Shown in pieces: positions 7,939 through 16,894 of a DNA stretch of 64,000 nucleotides. Below the pieces are notes generated by a model that was given only the letters and a program-made list of their open reading frames with translations, made no database searches and had not been told where the DNA came from. Made by a program: the position numbers and the translations under genes. Position 1 is the stretch's first letter. Every line of letters begins with the position of its first letter. The stretch comes from Cognatilysobacter bugurensis (GTDB taxonomy: Bacteria; Pseudomonadota; Gammaproteobacteria; Xanthomonadales; Xanthomonadaceae): positions 186,001-250,000 of the forward strand of contig NZ_BMYD01000003.1 of NCBI RefSeq assembly GCF_014652095.1. The letters run 5' to 3'.

Positions 7939-9825
7939 ATGAATGATGTTCGTCGCCGCGGCCCGGTCGCGCGGTTCTTCGTCGGCCTGTGGGACACGGT
8001 GAACTTCACCCGTCGCCTCGTCTTCAACCTGCTGTTCCTGCTGCTGCTCGTGCTCGTGATCGCCGCGATCGGTGCGGGCGACCGCGCCGAGCCGCTGCTC
8101 GATCGCACGACGCTCGTGCTCGCGCCCGAAGGCCGGCTCGTCGAGCAGTACAGCCTCGACCCGGCCACGCGCGCGCTCAACCGCACGCTCGGCGAGAACA
8201 CCGGCGAGGTGCAGCTGCGCGATCTCGTCCGCGCGCTCGACGCGGCGCGCACCGACAAGCGCATCGAACGCGTCGTGCTCGACCTCGACGGCCTGCAGGC
8301 CGACGGCATGGCCTCGCTGCGCGAAGTCGCGAACGCGGTCGCGCGCGTGCGTGCGGCCGGCAAGCCGGTTGTCGCGTTCTCGGAAATGATGGACCAGAAG
8401 CAGTACCTGCTCGCCGCGCAGGCGAACGAGGTCTATCTGGATCCGATGGGCGGCATGCTGCTCGAAGGGCTGTCGCGCTATCGCCTGTATTACCGCGAGG
8501 CGCTCGAGGACAAGCTCGGCGTCGACATGCACCTGTTCAAGGTCGGCGAGTTCAAGTCCGCCGCCGAGCCGTACGTGCTCGATTCGGCATCGGCCGAAGC
8601 CAAGCAGGCCGACCTGTACTGGATGAACGACGTGTGGCAGCGCTACCTGACCGACGTCGCGAAGGCGCGCAAGCTCGATCCGCAGTGGCTCGCGGCGCGC
8701 GTGCAGTCGCTGCCGGCTGAGGTGCAGGCCGCGAACGGTGACCTCGCCCAGTACGCGCTGCAGCACAAGCTCGTGGACGGGCTGAAGACCCGCAACGAAG
8801 TCAACGAATTGCTTGCCGAGCGCGGCATCGCGGACCTCGACGAGGACAGCGGCTTCCGCCAGGTGTCGTTCGACGGCTACCTCGCGCATCTCGATCGCGC
8901 CGTGACCGCGCCCGACCTGCGTCCGCAAGTGGCCGTGGTCGTCGCCGAGGGCTCGATCACCGGCGGCGAGCAGCCGCCGGGCACGATCGGCGGCGAGTCC
9001 ACCGCCGCGCTGCTGCGCGACGCGCTCGACGACGAGAACGTCAAGACCGTCGTGTTGCGTGTGGATTCACCCGGTGGTGAGGTGTTCGCGTCCGAACAGA
9101 TCCGCCGCGAGGTCGTCGCGCTCAAGGCCGCCGGTAAGCCGGTCGTCGTCTCGATGGGCGATCTGGCCGCGTCGGGCGGCTACTGGATCAGCATGAACGC
9201 CGACCGCATCTACGCCGATCCGTCGACGATTACCGGCTCGATCGGCATTTTCGGCCTGATTCCGACGATCCCGCGCGCGCTCGACAAGCTCGGCGTGCAC
9301 GCCGACGGCGTCAGCACCACCGGCATCGCCGGCGCGTTCGACATCACGCGTCCGCTCGATCCCGCGGTCGGCGCGGTGATCCAGGCGGTCATCAACAAGG
9401 GTTATCGCGATTTCACCGGCAAGGTCGCCGAGGCCCGCGGCCGCGACATCGCCCAGGTCGACGCCGTCGCGCGTGGACGCGTGTGGAGCGGCGCGCAGGC
9501 GCTCGAACGCGGCCTCGTCGACGAACTCGGCGGCCTGCAGGCGGCGGTGGACCACGCCGCGGCGCGCGCAAAGCTCGGCAAGGCCGACGCGTGGCGCGTG
9601 CATTACGTCGAAAAGCCCGCAACGCCATTCGAGCGCTTCTTCGCAGGCTTCGCGGAAACGCGCGTGGGCCAGGCCTGGTTGCGCGATTCCGACCTCGCCC
9701 GCGGCCTCGTCATGCGCATGCTGCCGCAGGCCGCCGACGACCTCGCGTTCCTCGAGCGCACCCTGCGCGAACGCCGCGCCGGCACTCCGGTGACCGCGCT
9801 GTCGCATTGCTTCTGCGGGTTCTGA
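7939..9825 (+). CDS. sppA: Signal peptide peptidase SppA, 67 kDa type
   Basis: At 628 residues this is the long, two-domain SppA. An N-terminal membrane anchor (about residues 28-46) is followed by two peptidase S49 domains. The catalytic dyad is split between them, as in E. coli: Lys206 in the N-terminal domain (VGEFKSAAEP) and Ser412 in the C-terminal domain (LAASGGYW). The oxyanion-side sequence VDSPGGE is also present. SppA degrades signal peptides left in the inner membrane after secretion. TAGGAG lies about 10 bases before the ATG. A strong terminator hairpin follows at 9863. Confidence 0.97.
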   Translation: MNDVRRRGPVARFFVGLWDTVNFTRRLVFNLLFLLLLVLVIAAIGAGDRAEPLLDRTTLVLAPEGRLVEQYSLDPATRALNRTLGENTGEVQLRDLVRALDAARTDKRIERVVLDLDGLQADGMASLREVANAVARVRAAGKPVVAFSEMMDQKQYLLAAQANEVYLDPMGGMLLEGLSRYRLYYREALEDKLGVDMHLFKVGEFKSAAEPYVLDSASAEAKQADLYWMNDVWQRYLTDVAKARKLDPQWLAARVQSLPAEVQAANGDLAQYALQHKLVDGLKTRNEVNELLAERGIADLDEDSGFRQVSFDGYLAHLDRAVTAPDLRPQVAVVVAEGSITGGEQPPGTIGGESTAALLRDALDDENVKTVVLRVDSPGGEVFASEQIRREVVALKAAGKPVVVSMGDLAASGGYWISMNADRIYADPSTITGSIGIFGLIPTIPRALDKLGVHADGVSTTGIAGAFDITRPLDPAVGAVIQAVINKGYRDFTGKVAEARGRDIAQVDAVARGRVWSGAQALERGLVDELGGLQAAVDHAAARAKLGKADAWRVHYVEKPATPFERFFAGFAETRVGQAWLRDSDLARGLVMRMLPQAADDLAFLERTLRERRAGTPVTALSHCFCGF

Positions 9826-9862
9826 CGCTCGCCGCAGGACTACGACTCGATTGATGGCGATC

Positions 9863-9896
9863 CACACGGCCGCAGATGCGGCCGTGTGCTTTTTGG
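9863..9896 (+). terminator. Intrinsic terminator after sppA
   Basis: An 11-bp perfect stem (9863-9873 with 9878-9888) and a 4-base loop are followed by CTTTTTGG on the plus strand, 38 bases after the sppA stop. It has the form expected of a Rho-independent terminator for the MATE-sppA unit. Confidence 0.85.
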
Positions 9897-10068
9897 CGTC
9901 GTTGTTCGAAGCCGTGGCGCCTGGCCTATAACCCCGAGCTAATACCGCGAGTGTCCCGCTGAGTCGTGATCGGCATGGCGCGCTGCAGCGTCCGCTCGCC
10001 TGTTGACTCGCGCGCGTCAGCGCCGAGCGAAACGACTTCGATCAAGCCACGCGCCTGCTTCCCGCCGC

Positions 10069-10275
10069 TCAGCCGCCTGCGGCAGTCGTCAGCACTTCGC
10101 GTGTTTCAGCGGCGGTGTCGAGCGTCTGCTGCACCGCGGCGGCGCGATCGAGCGGCGCCTGCAGTGCGCGCGCGGCGACCTGCGGCTCGGGCGGGGCGGT
10201 TTTATCGGGCGGCTGCGGAGGGCGGTCGCAGGCGGCGAGGCCGACGACGGCGAGCACGAGGGCGAGACGGCGCAT
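10069..10275 (-). CDS. Small lipoprotein
   Basis: This 68-residue protein begins MRRLALVLAVVGLAAC, a clear lipoprotein signal with the cysteine at residue 16. A short Pro-rich tether and a helical Ala/Thr/Glu-rich tail follow. ATG 10275 is preferred over the one 12 bases upstream because GGAG lies 6 bases before it. It is not recognised as a named family. It is divergent from the SDR gene. Confidence 0.68.
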   Translation of the reverse strand: MRRLALVLAVVGLAACDRPPQPPDKTAPPEPQVAARALQAPLDRAAAVQQTLDTAAETREVLTTAAGG

Positions 10276-10371
10276 GGCAGGCTCCATCGGATGTCGGCGG
10301 CTATGCTACGCGCCGCGCGGTGACCGCCGTGCGCGGCCGCGGTGCGGTCGTTCCCTGGCAACGGAGAGGCG

Positions 10372-11148
10372 ATGAACGCGGGCCGCTGGCGACTGGATGG
10401 ACAACTCGCGCTGGTGACCGGCGGCAGCGCCGGGATCGGCCGTGCGATCGCACGCGAACTGCTCGGCTTCGGCGCCGACGTGCTGCTCGCCGCGCGCGAC
10501 GCGTCGGCGCTCGAGGATGCGCGCGCCGAGCTCGCCGACGAGTTTCCCGATCGCGAGGTGCAGGCGTTCGTCGCCGATGTCGGCATCGACGAGCAGCGGC
10601 GCGACCTGCTCGACTGGGTCGAGGACTTCGGCGACGGGCTGCACATCCTCGTCAACAACGCCGGCGGCAACCTCAGCAAGCCGGCCACCGATTACGCCGA
10701 CGCCGAGTGGCGCGAGATCTTCGAGGTCAACGTGTTCTCCGCGTTCGAACTCGCGCGGTATGCGCATCCGCTGCTCACGCGGCACGCAGCATCGTGCGTG
10801 GTCAACGTCGGCAGCGTGTCCGGCGTGACGCACGTGCGCACCGGTGCGCCGTACGGCATGAGCAAGGCTGCGCTGCACCAGATGACGCGCAACCTCGCGG
10901 TCGAATGGGCCGAGGACGGCATCCGCGTCAACGCGGTCGCGCCGTGGTACATCCGCACGCGCCGCACATCGCCGAAGCTGGCCGATCCCGACTATCTCGA
11001 CGACGTGCTGCTGCGCACGCCGATGGGGCGCGTGGGCGAGCCTGAAGAAGTCGCCGCAGCGGTCGCATTCCTCTGCGTGCCGGCCGCGTCGTACGTCACC
11101 GGCGAGTGCATCGCGGTGGACGGCGGATTCCTGCAATACGGCTTCTGA
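10372..11148 (+). CDS. SDR family NAD(P)-dependent oxidoreductase
   Basis: This 258-residue classical short-chain dehydrogenase/reductase has the cofactor motif TGGSAGIG near the N terminus, NNAG at about residue 91, the catalytic Ser in NVGSVSG and the active-site YGMSK (Tyr-x3-Lys). The C-terminal [10 protein letters not shown] is typical of the family. The overall sequence resembles tropinone-reductase-like SDRs, whose substrates cannot be read from sequence. ATG 10372 is used because GGAGAGG lies a few bases before it; an in-frame ATG at 10342 lacks such a site. A bidirectional-type hairpin separates the gene from the convergent KGG gene. Confidence 0.93.
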   Translation: MNAGRWRLDGQLALVTGGSAGIGRAIARELLGFGADVLLAARDASALEDARAELADEFPDREVQAFVADVGIDEQRRDLLDWVEDFGDGLHILVNNAGGNLSKPATDYADAEWREIFEVNVFSAFELARYAHPLLTRHAASCVVNVGSVSGVTHVRTGAPYGMSKAALHQMTRNLAVEWAEDGIRVNAVAPWYIRTRRTSPKLADPDYLDDVLLRTPMGRVGEPEEVAAAVAFLCVPAASYVTGECIAVDGGFLQYGF

Positions 11149-11165
11149 CGCGCCATTGGGCCCAT

Positions 11166-11192
11166 TAAAAACGCCCGCTGAGTGCGGGCGTT
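11166..11192 (-). terminator. Intrinsic terminator between SDR and KGG genes
   Basis: A 9-bp stem (11170-11178 with 11184-11192) has a 5-base loop. Read on the minus strand it is followed by a run of five T residues, so it fits best as the terminator of the KGG gene. It could also act for the convergent SDR gene. Confidence 0.75.
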
Positions 11193-11217
11193 CTGGCGGA
11201 TGTTGCCGCACCGGCGC

Positions 11218-11424
11218 TCAACGATTGCTGCCGCCGCGATTGCCGCCGCCGCCGCGCGAGGACTCGCCGCCTTTGCGGCCGATGGCGGACATGTGCTGGC
11301 GGTTCTGGCTTACCGACTCGCCCCCCTTTTGGGCGATCTTGCGCTGCTGGGTTTCGTCCATGCCCGCGAAGCCGCGGTTCGATTGGCCGGCGTTGCCGCC
11401 GCGATTGTTTTGATTACTGGCCAC
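11218..11424 (-). CDS. KGG-repeat stress protein (YciG-like)
   Basis: This very hydrophilic 68-residue protein is made of Gly/Asn/Arg/Ser-rich flanks around two copies of the KGG motif (AQKGGESVS and GRKGGESSR). The phrase MDETQQRKIAQKGG is the hallmark of the KGG/YciG 'stress-induced protein' family, related to fungal con-10. Members accumulate in stationary phase and stress; no biochemical function is established. The protein is probably disordered. It lies alone on the minus strand, with a terminator just downstream. Confidence 0.88.
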   Translation of the reverse strand: MASNQNNRGGNAGQSNRGFAGMDETQQRKIAQKGGESVSQNRQHMSAIGRKGGESSRGGGGNRGGSNR

Positions 11425-11652
11425 GGAAGTGCTCCTGATCTGTGCTGGGAGTGACAGGCGCGGCCCGTCAATCCGGTCCGTTGCCCATCGGGCCGCCGCC
11501 TTATGCGCGGCGGACCCAGGTCGACAGTAGGCAGCGCCGGGTTATTCACCGGAAGAGTCGCGGTGAAGGCGCCCTTATGCGAACGCGAGCGCGTCGATCG
11601 CAGACGGCGGGGGTTCACCCGACGCACGGCGCCGCAGCACGCAGGCTGACGT

Positions 11653-12459
11653 CTACGACCCGCAGGCGCTGTCGTCGACGATCGCGCGGACGCGGTCGAT
11701 CTCCACACGTGCGGTTTCGCGCTCGTCGAGCCGGCCGAACGTCAGCGCAGATTCCATCGCACGCAGCCGCTGGCGCCAGCTGTCGCAGAGCGTGGCCGCC
11801 GGCACGGGGGCGCATTCGTCGCGCACGACCTGGCACGCATCGCCGGCGGCCGGTGCCGCGCCGCCGCCGATCCCGGCCGTCGCCAGTTGCGCACAGCGCG
11901 GCGCCGGCTCGGGGTTCTCACCGAAATAGACGGTGCCATCGAAGACCCGACAGGCGTACAGCGGCGGCGGGGCGGCGTCCTCCGTCGGCGCAACGCCCGG
12001 CACGGTGGCCAGTGCGGCGGGCCCGGGCACGACCGGCGTCTGCGGCGGGACGGTGATCGTGGCGGGCGCGCCCGCCGGTCCAAGCGGCATGACGCCGGCG
12101 GGCCCGGGTGCAGGCACCACGCCCTGGGCGCCCGGCGCAGGCACGATGCCCGGGCTCACCGTGGGCGGAATGATCCCGGGCGCGCCCGGCGCGGGCGGGA
12201 TGCCGGGCCGCGGCGCGCCCTGGATCAGCCCGGGCGGCCTCGTCGGCGCCACCGGGGCGTTGGCGGGAACCTGCGGCGTCTGGATCACACGCCGGTCCTG
12301 CTGGTCCGTGCCCGAAGGACAAGGGCGGTCGTTCTGCACGATCACGGCGCCGTCGGCGCCCGCACAGCGGTAGATCACCATGCGCTCCTGCGCCGCCGCC
12401 AGTGCAGCCGAGAAGGCGATCAGGGCGATCAAGGGCAGGGCCGGTCGGGGCAGGTGCAT
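11653..12459 (-). CDS. DUF4124 domain protein with Pro/Gly-rich repeats (paralogue 1)
   Basis: A 268-residue exported protein. A signal peptide (ends near AALAAAQ) is followed by a DUF4124-like segment of the form hyd-YRC-x-G-A-D-G-x-hyd-x3-D-x-P-C. A long low-complexity part (about residues 68-150) repeats units like PGIxPAPGAxG. A C-terminal part has several cysteines (YACRVFDG, CQVVRDEC, LCDSWRQRL). Its ATG overlaps the stop of the upstream paralogue by one base (TGATG) with GGAGG in front, so the two are translationally coupled. DUF4124 has no known function; an envelope location is inferred from the signal. Confidence 0.82.
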   Translation of the reverse strand: MHLPRPALPLIALIAFSAALAAAQERMVIYRCAGADGAVIVQNDRPCPSGTDQQDRRVIQTPQVPANAPVAPTRPPGLIQGAPRPGIPPAPGAPGIIPPTVSPGIVPAPGAQGVVPAPGPAGVMPLGPAGAPATITVPPQTPVVPGPAALATVPGVAPTEDAAPPPLYACRVFDGTVYFGENPEPAPRCAQLATAGIGGGAAPAAGDACQVVRDECAPVPAATLCDSWRQRLRAMESALTFGRLDERETARVEIDRVRAIVDDSACGS

Positions 12460-13223
12460 CAGGAACCTCCGCAGTCACTGGCCAGTCGCGCGTCGATGCC
12501 GCGCTGTTCAGTCGTGATGCGTACACGCTCGCTCTGCAACGCGCTGTGATAACGCCGGTCCAGCGCATAGCGCTCATCGCGCAGGCGCGCGCAGACCTCC
12601 GACTGCGGCAGCGGGTGACACGCGTCGCGCACCCAGGTGCCGGCCGGCACGGCGACGACGCCTACGCCGAGCGGCGGGCCGCCCGGTCCGGGGTTGTGCG
12701 GTGGTTGCAGTGGCGGCCGCAGCGGGGGCTCCACGGCGCGGCCGCCCGCACGCAACTCGTAGTGGCTGCCGTTGCCGACGCGGCCTTCGATGCGGCCGTA
12801 CACGCCGCCATGGGCGCGGTGCGCGTAGCCGCTCGGATAACCGGACCAGGGCGCAACGCCGAGCGTCCACAGCGGCACCCAGCGCGGGCGCCCGTCGGCG
12901 CTTTCGCTCGTGTAGCGGTCGCCCTCGGGCGTCACGCATTCATACAGCGGGCGCGGCGCGGTGACGACCACGATCCGCGTGCGTTCCGGCGCAACGGTCG
13001 CGGGTGTCGATGTCGGGGCGACAGTTGGCCGCGCACGCGGGGGCGGATCGGTGGGGCGCACCATCGGACGCACCTGTTGGCGATCGCCTGCACGACACGG
13101 CGTGTCGCGCAGCGTGAGTCGGCCCTGCGCATCGGTGCAGCGGTAGATCATCACGTCGGCCGCCGATGAAGCGCCGCAGGCGAGCGTGAGCGTAAGAAGC
13201 GCGGCGGGGCGAGCGAACGTCAT
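12459..13223 (-). CDS. DUF4124 domain protein (paralogue 2)
   Basis: This 254-residue exported protein has the same architecture as its downstream neighbour. A signal peptide ending near GASSA is followed by MIYRCTDAQGRLTLRDTPC, the usual DUF4124 core. A Pro/Thr/Arg-rich linker and a C-terminal module follow, with YECVTPEGDRYTSE and conserved Cys pairs (CHPLPQSEVCARLRDERY). The C-terminal halves of the two neighbours align in pattern (Y-x-C, then C-x-C, then a helical LR-x-R segment), pointing to an old tandem duplication followed by different low-complexity insertions. The function is unknown. Confidence 0.82.
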   Translation of the reverse strand: MTFARPAALLTLTLACGASSAADVMIYRCTDAQGRLTLRDTPCRAGDRQQVRPMVRPTDPPPRARPTVAPTSTPATVAPERTRIVVVTAPRPLYECVTPEGDRYTSESADGRPRWVPLWTLGVAPWSGYPSGYAHRAHGGVYGRIEGRVGNGSHYELRAGGRAVEPPLRPPLQPPHNPGPGGPPLGVGVVAVPAGTWVRDACHPLPQSEVCARLRDERYALDRRYHSALQSERVRITTEQRGIDARLASDCGGS

Positions 13224-13399
13224 ACCCGCATCCTGCGCCGCCAGCGCGTCGGCGGGAAGCGACAGCGCTGGCGCGGCCGCGGCGGGCTCGATCTCGGTTC
13301 AGCTCGGCGGCGCGTTCGATGCCGCCGTCGGGCGCAGGCGATGGCAGGCAATGCTCCCGGGCGCGTGTCCCGCGTGACGTCCGCCGCCGCGGTGGGTCT

Positions 13400-13969
13400 T
13401 CAAAGCCGGAGCGCGGCCCCGCTGAGCGCATCGCGGATCACGGTCGGCCGGTCGAGCCCACCGGTCTCGCCCTCGACGATCCCGTCCAGGCGCGTGCGCA
13501 GGTCCGGATCGAGCGAGGAGAGTGTCGACGGCGCCGGCGCGCCGGCGGGGTTCGCGCTGGTCGATACGAGCGCGCCGCCGAACGCATTGCACAGCGCGAT
13601 GACGACCGGGTGCGCGCTCACGCGCACCGCCACACCCGCGTGCACGCCGCTGATCCAGCGCGGCACGCGCGCGGTCGCGGGCACGACCCAGGTGTTCGGG
13701 CCGGGCCAGCTTGCATCGATCTCGTTCCGCCGCGCGGCCGGCACGCGGTCCCAGTCGAGCAGGCCGTCGAGTTGGGAACGCGCCGCCGCAATGAGGATGA
13801 GCCCCTTGTCGACGGGGCGATCCTTGAGCGCGAGCAATCGAAGCACGGCCGCCTCGTCGAACGGATCACAGCCCAGGCCCCAGACGGCCTCGGTCGGGTA
13901 GGCGAGCACGGCGCCGCGGCGCAGCTGCGGCGCGGCATCGATCGGTGCAAGCAGCGGCGCGTTGGTCAT
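13400..13969 (-). CDS. tsaC: L-threonylcarbamoyladenylate synthase TsaC
   Basis: This 189-residue YrdC-fold protein makes threonylcarbamoyl-AMP from Thr, bicarbonate and ATP, the first step of t6A37 modification of ANN-decoding tRNAs. The motifs are YPTEAVWGLGCDP near residue 24, KDRPVDKG at 49-56 and the STSAN segment with Ser/Asn ligands near the C terminus. The length fits the short TsaC form lacking the Sua5 C-terminal domain. The gene lies downstream of topA, completing the usual dprA-smg-topA-tsaC neighbourhood, though 312 bases separate it from topA. Confidence 0.95.
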   Translation of the reverse strand: MTNAPLLAPIDAAPQLRRGAVLAYPTEAVWGLGCDPFDEAAVLRLLALKDRPVDKGLILIAAARSQLDGLLDWDRVPAARRNEIDASWPGPNTWVVPATARVPRWISGVHAGVAVRVSAHPVVIALCNAFGGALVSTSANPAGAPAPSTLSSLDPDLRTRLDGIVEGETGGLDRPTVIRDALSGAALRL

Positions 13970-14281
13970 GCGGCGAGCTTAGCGCGAGGCCGCGTGCGTG
14001 CTGAACCGCATCGTGGTCACCGATGGGTCATTCGGGCGATGCGCACTGCAAACGCGCGTGCGATGCACCCCGTGCGGTGGAGGCCGGCAGACGTCGGACG
14101 TACTGCGCGACGCGGCACATGCGCGCAACGCGATCGAAAGGCCACCCCACCTGCGCGACTGGTTGCCAGGCTCGATCGCCGCCACGCAGGCGCCGTGGCG
14201 ACCGACCGCCCTCCGTGCTGCGGCACCGACCGGCGCACGGCAGTGCACGACGCGCGCTGCCAGTGCAGCGCGCTCACGGGC
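13970..14281. other. Intergenic stretch between topA and tsaC
   Basis: These 312 bases have no frame with gene-like composition, no recognisable hairpin followed by a T run, and no tRNA-like fold that I can see. The gap is unusual because the flanking genes are often close together; tsaC presumably has its own promoter here, but no convincing -35/-10 pair stands out. Confidence 0.5.
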
Positions 14282-16744
14282 TCAGCTCGCGGCTTTTTTG
14301 ACAACCTTCTTCGCAGCCTTTTTCGCGGCCTTCTTCGCTGCTGTCTTCTTCGCTGCCTTCTTTGCGGGCGCCTTCTTGGCCGCAGTCGATGCCGCCTTCT
14401 TCGCCGCCGGCGCCTTTTTCGCCGCGGCCTTCTTCGCAAAGCGACCGCGCATCGGCTTGCCGGTGTCGGCGAGCATCTGCGTGACCTCTTCGAGCGTCAG
14501 CGACGCGGGCTCGCGATCCTTCGGAATGCGACCGTTGAGCTTGCCGTCGCTGATGTACGCGCCGAAGCGGCCGTTGAGCACCTGGATGTCGCTGCCGTCG
14601 AAGGACTTGATGATGCGGTTGCGCGCGATCTCTTCCTTCTGCTCGATCAGGAACACCGCGCGCGCCAGATCGATCGTGTACGGGTCGTCTTCCTTCGCCA
14701 GCGACGCATACGTGCTACCGCGCTTGGCGAACGCACCGAAGCGGCCGATGCCGACGCTGACTTCCTCGTCCTTGTCCTGCCCGAGCTTGCGCGGCAGCTT
14801 GAACAGCTCCAGCGCGTCCTCGAGCGAGATCGTGTGCATCGACTGGCCCGGGCGCAGCGACGCGAACGTCGGCTTGTCCTCTGCGTCTTCGGCCGTGCTG
14901 CCGATCGCCGCGTACGGCCCGAACCGGCCCAGCCGCACGCTGACCGGCTTGCCCGTTTTCGGATCGGTGCCGAGTTCGCGCGCACCGGTCGCCTCGTTGC
15001 GATCGACGGATTCCTTCTTCTCGTCGACGAGCTGCTTGAACGGTTGCCAGAACCGCTCCATGAGCGGCACCCATTCTTCCTCGCCGCGGCTCACCGCATC
15101 GAGCTCGTCTTCGAGCTTTGCGGTGAAGTCGTAATCGACGTACTGCGCGAAGTGGCCGGACAGGAAGTTGCTGACCGCGCGGCCCACGTCGCTGGGACGG
15201 AAGCGGCGGCTGTCGAGCTCGACGTACTTGCGGAACAGCAGCGTCGCGATGATCGACGCGTACGTCGACGGGCGGCCGATCCCATATTCCTCGAGCGCCT
15301 TGACGAGCGAGGCTTCCGAGAACCGCGGCGGCGGCTCGGTGAAGTGCTGGTCGGCATGGATGCGGTCGAGCGGGATGCGATCGCCGGGCTTCATGGCCGG
15401 CAGCTTGCGGCCCTCGTCGTCCTCGTCCGAGGTCTTGGTGTCCTTGCCTTCCTCGTAGACCGCGAGAAAGCCCGGATCGACAACCGTGGTGCCCGACACG
15501 CGGAAGCTGTGCTCGCTGCCCGCGGCCAGATCGACCGATACCGTGTTGAGCGTGGCCGGCACCATCTGCGAGGCGATCGCGCGCTTCCAGATCAGCTCGT
15601 AGAGCCGGCGTGCATCGTCCTCGAGATAACGCGCAACCTGCGACGGCGTGCGCAGTGCCGAACTCGGGCGGACCGCTTCGTGCGCTTCCTGCGCATTCGC
15701 CGACTTCGTCTTGTAGACGTTCGGCTGGTCGGGCACGGCGCGCGTGCCGAAGTCGCGTGCGATGAGATCGCGCATCTCGGCCACGGCGTCCTGCGACAGG
15801 CTCACCGAGTCGGTACGCATGTAGGTAATCAGGCCGACCGTGCCTTCTTCGCCGATCGCCACGCCTTCATAAAGCTTCTGCGCGACCTGCATCGTGCGCT
15901 TGGTCGAGAAGCCGAGCTTGCGCGCGGCCTCCTGCTGCAGCGTCGAGGTCGTGAACGGCGGCGCCGGGCGGCGCTTGCGCTCCTTGCTGGTGACGTCGGT
16001 GACCTGCAGCGCGTTGCCCGCGGCCTGCACGATGCGCGTGCGCGCGGCTTCGGCGGTGTCGCCATCGGTGATCGTGAACTGCTCGAACTTCTTGCCGTCG
16101 AGCTTGGTCAGGCGCGCGGTGAACGGCTGCGACGGGTGCAGGCACTCGGCCTCGATCGACCAGTACTCGCGTGCGATGAACGCCTCGATCTCCTCCTCGC
16201 GCTCGACGATCATGCGCAGCGCCGGCGACTGCACGCGGCCGGCCGACAGCCCGCGCTGCACCTTGCGCCACAGCACCGGCGAGAGATTGAAGCCGACGAG
16301 GTAATCGAGCGCGCGGCGCGCCTGCTGCGCATCGACCAGCGGCACGGCGATCGAGCGCGGCCGCGTCATCGCGTCCTTGATCGCGCGCGGCGTGATCTCG
16401 GTGAACACTACGCGCTGCAGCGATTTGTCCTTGAGCAGGCCGCGCTCCTTGAGGATCTCCGCGATGTGCCAGCTGATTGCCTCGCCTTCGCGGTCCGGGT
16501 CGGTCGCGAGGAAGAGGTGGTCGGCGGACTTCGCGGCCTTCGCAATCGCGTCGACGTGCTTTTCGTTCTTCTCGATCAGGTCATAGCGCATCGCGAAGCC
16601 GTGCTCGGGGTCGACCGCGCCTTCTTTCGGCACCAGGTCGCGCACGTGGCCGTAGGAGGCCAGGACGGTGAAGTCCTTGCCGAGGTACTTGTTGATCGTC
16701 TTCGCCTTGGCCGGCGACTCGACGATCAGGAGGTTCTTGGCCAT
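14282..16744 (-). CDS. topA: DNA topoisomerase I with lysine-rich tail
   Basis: An 820-residue type IA topoisomerase that relaxes negative supercoils. It begins MAKNLLIVESPAKAKTI (Toprim domain) and carries the acidic DPDREGE metal site and the nucleophilic Tyr308 in ITYMRTDS. Instead of the Cys4 zinc fingers of E. coli TopA, the C-terminal third has several GRFG-type C-terminal repeats (for example VRLGRFGPY and VGIGRFGAF). It ends in about 50 residues that are almost only Lys and Ala in histone-H1-like AAKK units. The start at 16744 is set by the conserved N terminus and GGAG 7 bases upstream; the open frame extends further without homology. Confidence 0.97.
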   Translation of the reverse strand: MAKNLLIVESPAKAKTINKYLGKDFTVLASYGHVRDLVPKEGAVDPEHGFAMRYDLIEKNEKHVDAIAKAAKSADHLFLATDPDREGEAISWHIAEILKERGLLKDKSLQRVVFTEITPRAIKDAMTRPRSIAVPLVDAQQARRALDYLVGFNLSPVLWRKVQRGLSAGRVQSPALRMIVEREEEIEAFIAREYWSIEAECLHPSQPFTARLTKLDGKKFEQFTITDGDTAEAARTRIVQAAGNALQVTDVTSKERKRRPAPPFTTSTLQQEAARKLGFSTKRTMQVAQKLYEGVAIGEEGTVGLITYMRTDSVSLSQDAVAEMRDLIARDFGTRAVPDQPNVYKTKSANAQEAHEAVRPSSALRTPSQVARYLEDDARRLYELIWKRAIASQMVPATLNTVSVDLAAGSEHSFRVSGTTVVDPGFLAVYEEGKDTKTSDEDDEGRKLPAMKPGDRIPLDRIHADQHFTEPPPRFSEASLVKALEEYGIGRPSTYASIIATLLFRKYVELDSRRFRPSDVGRAVSNFLSGHFAQYVDYDFTAKLEDELDAVSRGEEEWVPLMERFWQPFKQLVDEKKESVDRNEATGARELGTDPKTGKPVSVRLGRFGPYAAIGSTAEDAEDKPTFASLRPGQSMHTISLEDALELFKLPRKLGQDKDEEVSVGIGRFGAFAKRGSTYASLAKEDDPYTIDLARAVFLIEQKEEIARNRIIKSFDGSDIQVLNGRFGAYISDGKLNGRIPKDREPASLTLEEVTQMLADTGKPMRGRFAKKAAAKKAPAAKKAASTAAKKAPAKKAAKKTAAKKAAKKAAKKVVKKAAS

Positions 16745-16793
16745 GTCAGCTCCGCGGGCGCATCGGGCCCGCCTTTCATCACGCAGAGAAGGC

Positions 16794-16824
16794 AACGCCC
16801 GCGGCACGAAAGGGCGCGGGCGTT
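16794..16824 (-). terminator. Hairpin between smg and topA
   Basis: A 10-bp perfect stem (16794-16803 with 16815-16824) with an 11-base loop lies between the smg stop and the topA start. Read on the minus strand it is followed by GCCTTCTCT, a weak T-rich tail. It could be a terminator or a partial attenuator of read-through from dprA-smg into topA. Confidence 0.5.
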
Positions 16825-16894
16825 CGGGGTTCGCTTTTTTAGTCAAATCACGCCGCGAGCGCGGCGTCAAGCGCGGCTCGCGCCGGACTGTCGA

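Noticed and set aside
11933-12373. Gly-rich collagen- or PGRS-like open frame
   Set aside because: It is the antisense of the Pro/Gly/Ala repeat linker of the DUF4124 gene; no ribosome site or signal.
13970-14281. Possible small gene on the minus strand (13979-14248)
   Set aside because: The product is Arg/Ala/His-rich without hydrophobic core or motif and has no ribosome site.
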